A DNA stretch of 64,000 bases from Pontibacillus yanchengensis Y32 (GCF_000770635.1 NZ_AVBF01000002.1:1-64000); one strand, 5' to 3'; shown: positions 49,872-58,442, counted from the first letter of the stretch. The notes: generated from the letters alone by a model not told the origin. Made by a program: numbers and translations.

Positions 49872-50567
49872 ATGCAACAAACGTTCACGAAAGAGTCCAT
49901 CGTAGGTGATATTGTAACGAAATTCCCTAAAGCTGGTGATTTGTTTAAATCGTATCGAATTGATTTTTGTTGTGGAGGAAATCGCCCCCTCATTGAGGCT
50001 ATTGAAGAAAGAAAATTATCTCCAGAACAAGTGTTAACGGACTTGAACACCCTTTACAGTGAATCAAAAGCATTACAGGATGCAGAAATTGATTGGGCCA
50101 ATGCTTCCTCTCAGGAATTGATTGATCATATTATTGCCAAACATCATCGATACTTAAATGAAGAATTGCCACAGCTAAGTCCATATGTAACAAAAGTATT
50201 GCGAGTTCACGGCACTTCTAACCCGCACCTAACTACTGTTCATAATCTATTTCATCGCTTAAAGACAGAGCTTGAACAACATACGATTAAGGAAGAAACA
50301 CAGGACTTCCCTTTATTACTAGAACATGAGCAGCATCCAACAGAAGAAACTCGTATGAAGGTCAATGAGATAGTACAGGAATTAGAAAATGAACATTATA
50401 CAGCTGGAAATCTATTGAGAAAACTACGTGAGGCTACCAATGATTACACCCCTCCTCAAGGAGCATGTGGCACGTATCGGCTTGTTTACCAGCGACTTGA
50501 AGCCTTAGAAACGGACTTGCATGAGCATATTCATCTAGAGAATAATATTCTTTTCGCCCGTGTATAA
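49872..50567 (+). CDS. ric: Iron-sulfur cluster repair di-iron protein (RIC)
   Basis: A 231-residue hemerythrin-like protein (ScdA/YtfE/RIC) that repairs Fe-S clusters after nitric oxide or oxidative damage. Residues 1-60 are the ScdA N-domain (IVGDIVTKFPKAGDLFKSYRIDFCCGGNRPL, a double-Cys motif). Residues about 75-231 are the hemerythrin-like four-helix bundle with HHRYLNEELP, HNLFHRLKTELEQHTIKEE, EHYTAGNLL and HEHIHLENNILF, supplying the His/Glu ligands. GGAGGGATTAGG precedes the ATG. Control by the FNR-type box suggests expression under oxygen limitation or nitrosative stress. Confidence 0.95.
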   Translation: MQQTFTKESIVGDIVTKFPKAGDLFKSYRIDFCCGGNRPLIEAIEERKLSPEQVLTDLNTLYSESKALQDAEIDWANASSQELIDHIIAKHHRYLNEELPQLSPYVTKVLRVHGTSNPHLTTVHNLFHRLKTELEQHTIKEETQDFPLLLEHEQHPTEETRMKVNEIVQELENEHYTAGNLLRKLREATNDYTPPQGACGTYRLVYQRLEALETDLHEHIHLENNILFARV

Positions 50568-50864
50568 AGAGAAAGAACTTCGTAAGATCTCTTCTCCGTT
50601 ATATTAAAGAGTGGTAGGAAATTTACTGGAGATTGAATCTAGTCATAACGTAATAGCTCGAAGACACGTTAACCCCACCGACTTAATCATCTCTTATGTG
50701 TCTATTTTGCCACATTGAGGATTGGATTGAGCTTCGAGAAATGCATTCAGATATGTACTAGTAAACATTTTTCACTCTTAAAAAAGCTTCTCTAGTGAAA
50801 TGAATTTGGCTCAACCAAAGGCTTAGACTATCATGTCGTACTCCATCATAAAGTATAAACATAG
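50568..50864. other. Non-coding spacer after ric
   Basis: About 300 bases with no supported gene, no recognised repeat and no RNA family I know. It is A/T-rich with short inverted pieces only. Confidence 0.6.
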
Positions 50865-50907
50865 AAGAAGACTGTCGTATTTTCCAGGTGACAGTCTTCT
50901 TTTTCGT
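50865..50907 (+). terminator. Terminator downstream of ric
   Basis: GAAGACTGTC pairs with GACAGTCTTC, followed by TTTTTCG. It lies about 300 bases after the ric stop. Confidence 0.8.
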
Positions 50908-51019
50908 TACATAATCCTTACATATTATTTTTGTAAACTATTCGCAATGTTTTCCACCTTATGGGATAATAGTCCTTAAGTACTATCACCCTCTTAGGAC
51001 ATAAGGGAGAGAACAAAGC

Positions 51020-53437
51020 ATGGGAAACCAACTTGTTTATTTACTACTTGGATCCATTATGACCGTTAGTCTCATACATCTTATAATGCTTGTAACTCGA
51101 AGCAAATGGAAAGAAAAATTCAACGAATTCACCCTTTCCTTCATTCTAGCTGGTTTATGCGGCATCACGATTACCATCATTCCTACGATGGCTCTAATCT
51201 CTCAAGGAGTAATTGACGTATCATTAGGGACTACGCTTCCATTCCTACTCCACTGCCTCTATTCATTAGCTCTATTTCTTATAACGTTTTTAGCCATGAG
51301 CTTCTTAGGTAAGAAAAAAATAAATGCAGACCATCTCCAACAGCGAAACGTACATATCCATTTAGTGTTAAGTGTTACCGTGAGTTTCTTCATACTGTTA
51401 TTCACATACTTCATAACAGACACTTATGCCGATGCTATCAGTCTGGAAAAAGACAATATCTCTTACTCTCTACTTCTATTAATCGGGACTATTTATACAA
51501 CCATCAGAATCTTTGAGCATATACAGATGGACGAAGCATTGCTTGGCCGCAAGGTATCATGGTTAAAGAACATCTCGTTGTTTACTATGATTAGCATTGC
51601 CATTTGTTCGGTCACCTATTGCTTTATAAATGGGTTATTCCTACATAATAGTTTCTTTATGAATGCAGTGGAAGCAACTAGTGTATTACTTTTATTTTTA
51701 ATAACTATCACATATATTGAAAATCAATTTATACACCAGCAAGAGAAATTAAAGGAAAAGCATACGGAACTTAAGGTACAGGAGCAACATTATCGCTCTC
51801 TTTTCGACTATAACCCTGAAGCTATCTTCACTTTAGATTTAAAAGGGAATTTCACAGCGTTTAACCCTTCTGCAGTTCCGCTAACTGGCTATAGCTTAAA
51901 TGAATTGTTAAATCTTAAAATGGATAATCTTATAGTACCAGAAGAAATCACTAATGTATTAGAAGAATATGAAAAGGTAAAACAAGGGAATACAGCCAAT
52001 TTTGAAGCCTCCATCCTAACCAAAGAGGGGGATACTGCTAACCTAAATATTACTGCGTTTACTATAAAAGTAGATAACGAGATAACAGGTGTGTATGGTA
52101 TCGCACAAGATATCACAGCAGAAAAACAAGCCCAGGAACAAATTGCATACTTAGCTTATCATGACGAACTAACAGGACTATTAAATCGCAGAGGCATGAA
52201 AAATGAGATGGAAAACCTCATCGAAAACGTTGGGGAGCAATTAGCCACCATTGTTATCGATGTTGATCTATTTAAAGATGTCAATGACCACCTTGGCCAC
52301 ACGTATGGAGATCAACTTTTACAATTGGTAGCCAAAAGAATGCAAGAAGCGATTGGGGAACATGGATTACTTGCGAGATTAGGGGGAGATGAATTCCTTA
52401 TCTGCCTCCCTTCTATTGAAAGTAGCGAAGACGTGACTAAGGAGATCACAGCCATTCAAGATAGTATGAAGGAGATTTTCATATTAGGAGAATACTATAA
52501 GGATATTTCCTTAAGTATTGGAGTCTCCTATTATCCTGAAGATGGAAAAGATTTTAATACACTTATTCGACATGCAGATATGGCTATGTATGAAGTAAAA
52601 AGAAGTGGACGAAATAGCTTTATGGAATATTCCCCATCCTTTGAAGAAAAGAATGTTTCCAAGATTATTCTGTTCGAGGACTTAAAAAAGGCAGTCGAAG
52701 AGGACGAATTGCTGCTTCATTTTCAACCAAAGTATGGATTGGCTCACAATCACATTGTAGGAGTGGAAGCACTTGTTCGCTGGGAACATCCTGAAAAAGG
52801 CATGATTAGCCCAGGGGAATTCATCCCTCTCGCTGAAGAAAGTGATCTTATTATACAAATTGGCAATTGGGTATTAAGAGAAGCATGCCATCAATATAAG
52901 GCTTGGGAACAACATTCTTATATTAATTTTCATCTATCCATCAACATATCACCTAAACAATTTCTTCACCCTAATTTCACGGATACAATCATCCAAATAG
53001 TAGAGGAAACGGATATGTCTCCTGCAAAGTTAGATTTAGAAATCACGGAATCACTAGCCATTGAAAATACAGAATCTACGATAGAGAAAATCAAGGTGCT
53101 AAAACAATATGGAATTCAAATCTCGATGGATGACTTTGGAACAGGGTACACTTCCCTAAGCTATCTATCTATGTTCCCATTAGACCGTATTAAAATAGAC
53201 CGTTCCTTCATTCAATATTTACCAGACAATCAAGACCACCTAGCTATCGTTCAATCGATTCTAACCGTTGCCAAAAATTTAGATATTACAGTTACAGCAG
53301 AAGGCGTCGAAACACAAGAACAAGTAGCCCTTCTCTCAACATTACAATGTGAAGAAGTACAAGGCTTTTACTTTAGTAAACCCGTTCCGGCTGGGTCTCT
53401 TTTAGCGCATTGGAATGCTCAGTTGATGAGTATGTAA
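51020..53437 (+). CDS. Membrane PAS-GGDEF-EAL cyclic-di-GMP protein
   Basis: An 805-residue protein with six to seven N-terminal membrane helices (residues 1-235), a coiled linker, a PAS domain (about 255-370, ALFDYNPEAIFTLDLKGN type), a GGDEF domain (about 380-540) with RLGGDEFL, and an EAL domain (about 560-800) with VGVEALVRWEHP, TESLAIEN and MDDFGTGYTSLS. Both active-site motifs are intact, so it could make or degrade c-di-GMP; which dominates is not readable. AAGGGAGAGAACAAAGC precedes the ATG. No neighbouring effector is seen. The 3' end runs into a repeat. Confidence 0.93.
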   Translation: MGNQLVYLLLGSIMTVSLIHLIMLVTRSKWKEKFNEFTLSFILAGLCGITITIIPTMALISQGVIDVSLGTTLPFLLHCLYSLALFLITFLAMSFLGKKKINADHLQQRNVHIHLVLSVTVSFFILLFTYFITDTYADAISLEKDNISYSLLLLIGTIYTTIRIFEHIQMDEALLGRKVSWLKNISLFTMISIAICSVTYCFINGLFLHNSFFMNAVEATSVLLLFLITITYIENQFIHQQEKLKEKHTELKVQEQHYRSLFDYNPEAIFTLDLKGNFTAFNPSAVPLTGYSLNELLNLKMDNLIVPEEITNVLEEYEKVKQGNTANFEASILTKEGDTANLNITAFTIKVDNEITGVYGIAQDITAEKQAQEQIAYLAYHDELTGLLNRRGMKNEMENLIENVGEQLATIVIDVDLFKDVNDHLGHTYGDQLLQLVAKRMQEAIGEHGLLARLGGDEFLICLPSIESSEDVTKEITAIQDSMKEIFILGEYYKDISLSIGVSYYPEDGKDFNTLIRHADMAMYEVKRSGRNSFMEYSPSFEEKNVSKIILFEDLKKAVEEDELLLHFQPKYGLAHNHIVGVEALVRWEHPEKGMISPGEFIPLAEESDLIIQIGNWVLREACHQYKAWEQHSYINFHLSINISPKQFLHPNFTDTIIQIVEETDMSPAKLDLEITESLAIENTESTIEKIKVLKQYGIQISMDDFGTGYTSLSYLSMFPLDRIKIDRSFIQYLPDNQDHLAIVQSILTVAKNLDITVTAEGVETQEQVALLSTLQCEEVQGFYFSKPVPAGSLLAHWNAQLMSM

Positions 53438-53443
53438 AAGAAC

Positions 53444-53706
53444 AAAAGCGCAAGCGCCCGGTTAGCGACGTACAAACTGCTGCCCACACGACGTGGGTTG
53501 GTTCGATGTTGCTACGTGACGTAGCGATTTTAATCGAACTTCCCTTGAATCCGTATGAGATAAAGGAAACACGAAGAGCGATAGCGATTCGATGTTGACT
53601 TATCGTAAGGAGGTGCAGGAAGTTTGCTAGTCGCTGGGCGCTGGAGCTGGACGTGGCTACTTCACTTTTTCAGTTATACACAAGCATTGAATTTTATAAT
53701 TTCCTA
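53444..53706. repeat. GCGC...GGAGCTGGACG element, full copy with AT-rich tail
   Basis: It opens AAAGCGCAAGCGCCCGGTTA and closes TAGTCGCTGGGCGCTGGAGC. Both inner hairpins are complete. The tail CACTTTTTCAGTTATACACA and AAGCATTGAATTTTATAATT matches the copies at 27.6 and 48.7 kb. A further fragment (AAGCTCGGGGCTCCCTCTTA, then TTAGCTGGAGCT) lies at 53717-53750. Confidence 0.83.
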
Positions 53707-53781
53707 GACGAGAATAAAAGCTCGGGGCTCCCTCTTAAGTATTAGCTGGAGCTAAAAGAGTAAGCACCAGCAATTCAAAAA

Positions 53782-53832
53782 AAGACCGCACAATATAGAG
53801 TTTTATAAACTATATATTTGCGGGCTTTTTTA
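53782..53832 (+). terminator. Terminator after GGDEF/EAL gene region
   Basis: AAAGACCGCA pairs imperfectly with TGCGGGCTTT, with an inner TATAGAGTTT/AAACTATATA stem, followed by TTTTTT. Confidence 0.7.
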
Positions 53833-53839
53833 TTATTGG

Positions 53840-54104
53840 CTTTGTTAAAGTTTGTTGTTGATATAATAATGAAATAGTTTTATGTTCTTTCATATAAGCA
53901 CCATAACCTTGCATAACTAGTGAAGCTGGATCCGTTACGTTTGTGAGGAAGGGGCTGCGGTGAAATGGTTCGCTTTCCGCGGAGGAACATGCGAGCCTCC
54001 TCGTTCGGCTACGCCTCTCTGTGGGGTCTCGCACTGTCCCTTCTTCCGCAGGAGTCTCACCATTTCCCTCCGCCCATCGGTATAGGGGATAACGGATCCA
54101 TCGT
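53840..54104. repeat. GC-rich palindromic repeat, subtype 1, inverted, with conserved flank
   Basis: The inverse of the copy at 28336-28590, with ends TGGATCCGTTACG and GATAACGGATCCA. The A/T-rich flank GGCTTTGTTAAAG...GAAATAGTTTTATG is also conserved, so the repeated unit is about 260 bp rather than the GC-rich core alone. Confidence 0.82.
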
Positions 54105-54289
54105 AGTTAGTGCTAGGTTGAGTTAGTATAATGATGTAACAGGATGGTCAATCTGTTTATCATCTTAGACCCCTGGACATCAGATGGATCCAAACATGTT
54201 TTACCACCTTGAATATATGAGTCAATATTGTTGAAACATTCCCCTTAATCCAAATAAAAGGCAAATACCTTCCTTGATAGGACTCCAAG

Positions 54290-54426
54290 ACTTGGCGTTG
54301 ATTCGGCGGGAATTTGCGAGACTCCTGCGGAAACGATCGAGTGAAGACCCCGCAGAGAGGCAAAGCCGAACGAGGAGGCTTCACCGATTGTCCGCGGAAA
54401 GCGAGTGAATTCCCACCGAATCAACA
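54290..54426. repeat. GC-rich palindromic repeat, subtype 2
   Basis: Ends GTTGATTCGGCGGGAATT and AATTCCCACCGAATCAAC are inverted repeats. Inside: GAGACTCCTGCGG, AGACCCCGCAGAGAGG, CGAACGAGGAGGCTTCACCG and CCGCGGAAAGCGAG. The hybrid copy at 43.5 kb shares one half with this one. No gene is seen from 53438 to 54499. Confidence 0.82.
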
Positions 54427-54499
54427 ACTCAGCACCAAAAAGCCTTATTATTAAGTTGAAGCAGAGGACTTGATTTCGATGATTAATCCTACTATTGAT

Positions 54500-55450
54500 T
54501 TAATTCCTCAAAATGATAAAAATCATATAAATTATATATACAACTACTAGAAAAGCCCCTTCAAACTTGCCAATCTTATAATTCGTTCTTGAAAAGATAA
54601 GTAGTGTACCGGTTAATATGATCATAATGATAATATCAACGATAATCTTACTATTAACTGTAAGTGGGTGAATAACTGCAGTAATGCCTAGTACAAATAA
54701 AATATTAAAGATGTTACTGCCCACTATATTCCCTAGAGCTATTTCACTTTCTTTCTTTAATGCGGCAGTAATAGATGTAATTAATTCTGGCAACGACGTA
54801 CCAATTGCTACAACGGTTAGGCCAATTAACGTATCACTCATGCCAAAGGAGGACGCTATGTTAGTGGCATTTTTCACAACTAACTCTCCCCCAAAAATGA
54901 TTCCAACTAGTCCACCTATTGTATAGAGAACATTTTTTCCCCATGTACTTTTAACCTTCGTCTCCGATTTCACTTTATCTCTGCTGTTCCTTGCTACTTC
55001 AAAGATATAGTATAAGAAGATTGCAAAAAATAACATAATGATAAAGCCGTCGCCTCTTGTAAGAAGGTTTTCGGAAACGGTTTGAAGAAACACATCACTA
55101 ATTAAAATCAGCAAAGCAAAGCTTGCTAACAAGGTAAAAGGTATTTCTTTTCTAATTGTTTCACTTTCTACTTTCAAGGGATAAATGATAGCAGCCACTC
55201 CTGCTACTAACGTAATATTTAAAATATTGCTGCCCACAACATTCCCAAGAGCGACTCCTGCATTCTCTTCTAATGCCGCAATGATACTTACGGTTGCTTC
55301 AGGAGAACTTGTACCTAATGCGACGATCGTCAACCCTATTAACAAAGGAGAAACTTGAAAGGAGCGTGCAATATTGGACGATCCATCGACAAATAAATCT
55401 GCGCCTTTTATTAGAAGTACAAATCCCACAATCAAAAGAATATAACCCAT
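54500..55450 (-). CDS. Calcium/sodium:cation antiporter, CaCA family (YrbG type)
   Basis: A 316-residue membrane protein with ten or so hydrophobic segments and two inverted alpha-repeats: ALGTSSPEATVSI...VALGNVVGSN in the first half and AIGTSLPELITSI...ALGNIVGSN in the second. These hold the ion-binding Glu residues of the Na+/Ca2+ exchanger superfamily. It probably exchanges sodium or protons for calcium; K+-dependent relatives exist. GAGAGAGGTTCC precedes the ATG. The gene is monocistronic; no clear terminator is seen, and it ends close to repeats. Confidence 0.92.
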   Translation of the reverse strand: MGYILLIVGFVLLIKGADLFVDGSSNIARSFQVSPLLIGLTIVALGTSSPEATVSIIAALEENAGVALGNVVGSNILNITLVAGVAAIIYPLKVESETIRKEIPFTLLASFALLILISDVFLQTVSENLLTRGDGFIIMLFFAIFLYYIFEVARNSRDKVKSETKVKSTWGKNVLYTIGGLVGIIFGGELVVKNATNIASSFGMSDTLIGLTVVAIGTSLPELITSITAALKKESEIALGNIVGSNIFNILFVLGITAVIHPLTVNSKIIVDIIIMIILTGTLLIFSRTNYKIGKFEGAFLVVVYIIYMIFIILRN

Positions 55451-55644
55451 TTTGGAACCTCTCTCTAATAAATTTTATACTAAAACCCAAGATTACTTAA
55501 CGCACTCCATACGTTAAGCACAATTATTCTTTCAAATCTATTCTTTTTCTTTTTCAATTATTACAAATTGAAAAGGCATGGACAATTATCTAGCACGGGA
55601 TATGTAAACGTTTATCTTAAAACGATTGCACGTTAAATAGATAA

Positions 55645-55676
55645 GAGGCACCTAACATCATGTTAAGTGCCTCTTC
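55645..55676 (-). terminator. Weak hairpin at the end of the monooxygenase operon
   Basis: GAGGCAC...GTGCCTC with an inner TAACAT/ATGTTA stem, followed by TTATC on the minus strand. A strong stem, but a poor T run. Confidence 0.6.
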
Positions 55677-55679
55677 CCT

Positions 55680-55976
55680 TTAACGCTCTATTTTATTCCC
55701 CTCATACGATTCGATTTGTAACGGAGCAGTTAGAAACTGGGGTGCTTTTTCTAAAAAGGCTGTAAAATGATTACTATTACCATGAACCTCTACAGCCTCC
55801 ATGTCTTTCCAAACCTCGACCATCGTGTAGGTATTTTCCTTTTCAGTATCTTTCAAAAGGTCATACGAAATGTTCCCGTCTTCTGCTCTTGATTGCTCCA
55901 TTAGGGGACGAATTTCTTCTAAGAATTCCTGTTCTTTCGTAGGATCGATTTGAAAATGTGCATGCGTGATGATCAT
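55680..55976 (-). CDS. Antibiotic biosynthesis monooxygenase-domain protein
   Basis: A 98-residue ABM-fold protein (ferredoxin-like, dimeric), with HAHFQIDPTKEQEFLEEI, GNISYDLLKDTEKENTYTMVEVW and SNHFTAFLEKAP. Relatives include YgiN quinol monooxygenase and haem-degrading proteins; the haem-ligand Asn/His pattern is not clear. GAGGG lies six bases before the ATG at 55976; the ATG at 55982 directly abuts it. It is the last gene of a three-gene operon with a nitroreductase and a MarR regulator, so a role in quinone or electrophile resistance is likely. Confidence 0.88.
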   Translation of the reverse strand: MIITHAHFQIDPTKEQEFLEEIRPLMEQSRAEDGNISYDLLKDTEKENTYTMVEVWKDMEAVEVHGNSNHFTAFLEKAPQFLTAPLQIESYEGNKIER

Positions 55977-55999
55977 TGCCATCCCTCTTTTCTAAAGGT

Positions 56000-56635
56000 T
56001 TATTTCCAGTCTGTGATTGTATCTACTGGTAAGCGGACAGATTTATACCCATCTTCCGCTGCTTTTCCAATGGATAATAACATAACTGGTTTGTAACGAT
56101 CTTTATCTAGATCGAGAGCTTCAGCGATTTTGTCCTTCTCGAAACCACCGATTGGATTGGTATCATAACCATGTGCACGTGCTGCTAGCATAAATTGCAT
56201 AGACACCAAACCAGCGTCGATGACATTCATTTCACGATACTGCTCTTCCGTTAGTTGTTCAATCAATCCTTGAATGGCAGGAACTTGACGATCTCTAACC
56301 TCAGCAGGCATTTTCCCTTCCTCAACTGCTTGGTTATAAATTGTTTCCAAATATGCAGTACTGTTCATATCAACAAAAACTGCCACCATGGCAGAAGATG
56401 TATCTACTTGGGTTTGGTTAAACATTGCTAGTGGTTTTAGGGTCTCTTTCCCTTCCTCACTATCAATAACTACAAAGCGCCAAGGTTGTAGATTTACGGA
56501 AGAGGGAGCAAGCGTTGCCTCTCTCAAAATTTCCGTCATCTCTTCTCTGCTTATTTTTACGGATGGATCATAGTTTCGAATCGAACGACGACCTGTGATG
56601 ATGTGATTAAAATCGTTTACTGTTGCTTGTGTCAT
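56000..56635 (-). CDS. Nitroreductase-family oxidoreductase
   Basis: A 211-residue FMN-dependent NAD(P)H oxidoreductase. Family marks are the N-terminal ITGRRSIRNYDPS, REATLAPSSVNLQPWRFVV (FMN-binding), and the C-terminal LSIGKAAEDGYKSVRLP. Similar enzymes (for example MhqN and YodC types in B. subtilis) reduce nitroaromatics or quinones. AAAGGGGAACTCAAC precedes the ATG. Spacers of 17 bases to the MarR gene upstream and about 24 to the monooxygenase gene downstream indicate one operon. Confidence 0.92.
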   Translation of the reverse strand: MTQATVNDFNHIITGRRSIRNYDPSVKISREEMTEILREATLAPSSVNLQPWRFVVIDSEEGKETLKPLAMFNQTQVDTSSAMVAVFVDMNSTAYLETIYNQAVEEGKMPAEVRDRQVPAIQGLIEQLTEEQYREMNVIDAGLVSMQFMLAARAHGYDTNPIGGFEKDKIAEALDLDKDRYKPVMLLSIGKAAEDGYKSVRLPVDTITDWK

Positions 56636-56652
56636 GTTGAGTTCCCCTTTAT

Positions 56653-57087
56653 TTAGTCTTCTATTTGATTTATATTGTTCTGAACTTTAGTCAGTAATGT
56701 TGTTAAGTTCTCACGTTCTTCATCTGAAAAACCGGCAAAGACTTTTGCGATAAAATCTTGTTTTTCCTTGCAATACGATTCTATCTTCTTCCGCCCTTCT
56801 TCTGTTAAACGAACGAAGGTGATGCGGTTATCTTCAGAGCTTTTACGGCGTGTGACAATTTCTTTTTCCTCTAGTTGTTTTAAGTGTCTCGTCACAGCAG
56901 CACCATCTATATGAACCTGTTGCTTTAATGCAGTCTGGTTGATTTCATCTACTTCCATTAATTTATGCAAAAGCTCTAAACGCGACTGACTAATCCCTGT
57001 ACAGCGCTCAAATTTAGGGCTCATCTGCTTATAAATCTCATTCAGTTGAAGAATAATTTTCTGTTCTTCTTGATAGGAATTCGTCAT
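56653..57087 (-). CDS. MarR-family repressor of the nitroreductase operon
   Basis: A 144-residue winged-helix dimeric regulator. Signature segments: SQSRLELLHKLMEVDEINQTAL, QVHIDGAAVTRHLKQLEEKEIVTR (recognition helix), and RRKSSEDNRITFVRLTEEGRKKI (wing). GGGGAGGAGGGAATTT lies before the ATG at 57087; the ORF start at 57105 is rejected. Single Cys residues (C37-like and C118-like) could sense electrophiles or thiol oxidation, as in MhqR/OhrR-type proteins; this is inference. It probably represses its own operon by the palindrome immediately upstream. Confidence 0.9.
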   Translation of the reverse strand: MTNSYQEEQKIILQLNEIYKQMSPKFERCTGISQSRLELLHKLMEVDEINQTALKQQVHIDGAAVTRHLKQLEEKEIVTRRKSSEDNRITFVRLTEEGRKKIESYCKEKQDFIAKVFAGFSDEERENLTTLLTKVQNNINQIED

Positions 57088-57106
57088 AAATTCCCTCCTC
57101 CCCAAA

Positions 57107-57138
57107 TAATTGATGCATCAATTATTGACCCATCAATT
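57107..57138. promoter_or_regulatory. Likely MarR operator
   Basis: AATTGATGCATCAATT is a perfect 16-bp palindrome at 57108-57123, followed by an imperfect second copy (TTGACCCATCAATT). It lies 20 bases upstream of the MarR start codon. Confidence 0.8.
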
Positions 57139-57285
57139 ACTTTAATACATGTGGGTTTACGAAATCAAATAATTGAACTTGAAATGGACAGAAACCACTA
57201 AAGATAGCGTTATTCCAAACTGTTCAATCAGAATAAAATCCCTCACCACGCCTCATAATAAAACACATAACAAGGAGGGATTCTC

Positions 57286-57459
57286 ATGGCAAAGAAAACA
57301 AAGAAACATGACGCAGAGCAAAAACATAAAAAAGGATTTGATCCGAAGAAAGCAGATACAGAATTTGGGGAAGAATTCGGAAGTGCAGCTGCTAATGAGG
57401 CACACAAGGAAAAAGCCAAAAAAGCTCGTAAATCTCAACAGCCGGAGCAAAATAAGTAG
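57286..57459 (+). CDS. Small Lys-rich protein, possibly a gamma-type SASP relative
   Basis: A 57-residue hydrophilic protein rich in Lys, Glu and Ala, starting MAKKTKKHDAEQ. The centre GFDPKKADTEFGEEFGSAAAN has a TEF-like motif, and the C-terminal KARKSQQPEQNK recalls gamma-type small acid-soluble spore proteins, which carry TEFASET and Gln-rich stretches. The match is loose; another small spore or stress protein is possible. AAGGAGGGATTCTC precedes the ATG, and a strong terminator follows the stop. Confidence 0.72.
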   Translation: MAKKTKKHDAEQKHKKGFDPKKADTEFGEEFGSAAANEAHKEKAKKARKSQQPEQNK

Positions 57460-57467
57460 ACATGTAA

Positions 57468-57500
57468 CAGGATTTCTTTTTTATAGAGAAATCCTTTTTT
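57468..57500 (+). terminator. Terminator of the small Lys-rich protein gene
   Basis: AGGATTTC pairs with GAAATCCT, followed by TTTTTT. Confidence 0.85.
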
Positions 57501-57523
57501 GATACAAAATAGCTTCTCATAAA

Positions 57524-57567
57524 AATACCTGCCACTCTTGAGATCGACTTCTCAGGTAGTGACAGGA
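57524..57567 (-). terminator. Terminator of formate/nitrite channel gene
   Basis: On the minus strand CCTGTCACT...AGTGGCAGG with an inner GAGAA-type mismatch region is followed by TATTTTTATG. Confidence 0.65.
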
Positions 57568-57575
57568 ACTAACTG

Positions 57576-58403
57576 TTATAAATATTTTTTCTCTTCCAGG
57601 GTGTGAACTTTTTCAATCTGGTATTCAACTTTATTCTTGGTGTTTAAGTAGACATATGTTGCCCCTACGAAAAAACCTCCCCCAATGATGTTCCCTAAGG
57701 TAACTGGAATGATATTATGAACAAAACCCTCCATACTAACCATAGTTGTATGTGGGGAGGATAATGCTATCGAGAAAAGGCCGATATTAGCAATGCTATG
57801 CTCATAGCCAGAAATAAAAAAGGTAAATACAATGAACATCATCAACGTTATTTTAGATACATCATCCTTTACTTGTAGTGGAATCCAAATAGCTAAACAA
57901 ACGAGCCAATTCGCTAAAATCGCACGGGTAAACAACATGGTCGTCGGTACATTCATCTTTTTCTCAGCAATAGTGATAAGGAATGAGTCCTCTGGAACAA
58001 TGGATTGAAAGAGGCCTGTAAAATAGATCATTCCAGCAAAAAATAATAACCCGATGAGGTTTCCAGTATAACAATAGATCCACACTTTTCCCGTATCGAC
58101 CCAACTCGTCTCTTTCGTAATAGAGGAAACTGTCATATATAGTGTGTTAGATGTGAATAATTCAGAACCCCCGTACACAATTAAACAAAAGGCAATTCCG
58201 AAGAATATGGCATTTATGAAGTAAGTCGATGCTGCATGTTGTTCAAAAAATGGCTGAGCTAATGAGAAAGACAATACTACAGCAAATCCTATATAAATTC
58301 CTGCTAATACCGCACGAATCATATATTGGTGAGGTGTTTCCTCCAACATATTCTTTTTTCGCTTGGCCGTATGTATCACTTTAGCGAGAGCTTCTTGTTC
58401 CAA
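57576..58403 (-). CDS. Formate/nitrite channel (FNT family), YwcJ-like
   Basis: A 275-residue pentameric membrane channel with six helices. Visible FNT features: IRAVLAGIYIGFAVVLSFSL, GSELFTSNTLYMTVS (the GxELFTxN motif), GNLIGLLFFAGM, FTRAILANWLVCLAIWI (ANWLVC motif), SGYEHSIANIGLFSIAL (GxEHSVANM-like motif) and GNIIGGGFFVGATYVYL. It should conduct formate, nitrite or a related monovalent anion. The TTG at 58403 is the start, with AAGGCGGTGG five bases upstream. A Rex-type operator lies in the leader; B. subtilis ywcJ is a known Rex target, so NADH-responsive control is likely. Confidence 0.93.
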   Translation of the reverse strand: MEQEALAKVIHTAKRKKNMLEETPHQYMIRAVLAGIYIGFAVVLSFSLAQPFFEQHAASTYFINAIFFGIAFCLIVYGGSELFTSNTLYMTVSSITKETSWVDTGKVWIYCYTGNLIGLLFFAGMIYFTGLFQSIVPEDSFLITIAEKKMNVPTTMLFTRAILANWLVCLAIWIPLQVKDDVSKITLMMFIVFTFFISGYEHSIANIGLFSIALSSPHTTMVSMEGFVHNIIPVTLGNIIGGGFFVGATYVYLNTKNKVEYQIEKVHTLEEKKYL

Positions 58404-58424
58404 TCAGACCACCGCCTTTTTATA

Positions 58425-58442
58425 TTGTGAAACATTTCACAA
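58425..58442. promoter_or_regulatory. Rex operator
   Basis: TTGTGAAACATTTCACAA has perfect 8-bp arms around CA, matching the Rex consensus TTGTGAA-N4-TTCACAA. A TTGTTA/TATTTA promoter (58486-58481 and 58463-58458, minus strand) would start near 58451, placing the operator from +9 to +26, suited to repression. Confidence 0.88.

Noticed and set aside
57576-58403. FNR box for the formate/nitrite channel
   Set aside because: The site also fits TGTGA-N6-TCACA, but its longer perfect arms and position downstream of the predicted start fit Rex repression better than FNR activation.
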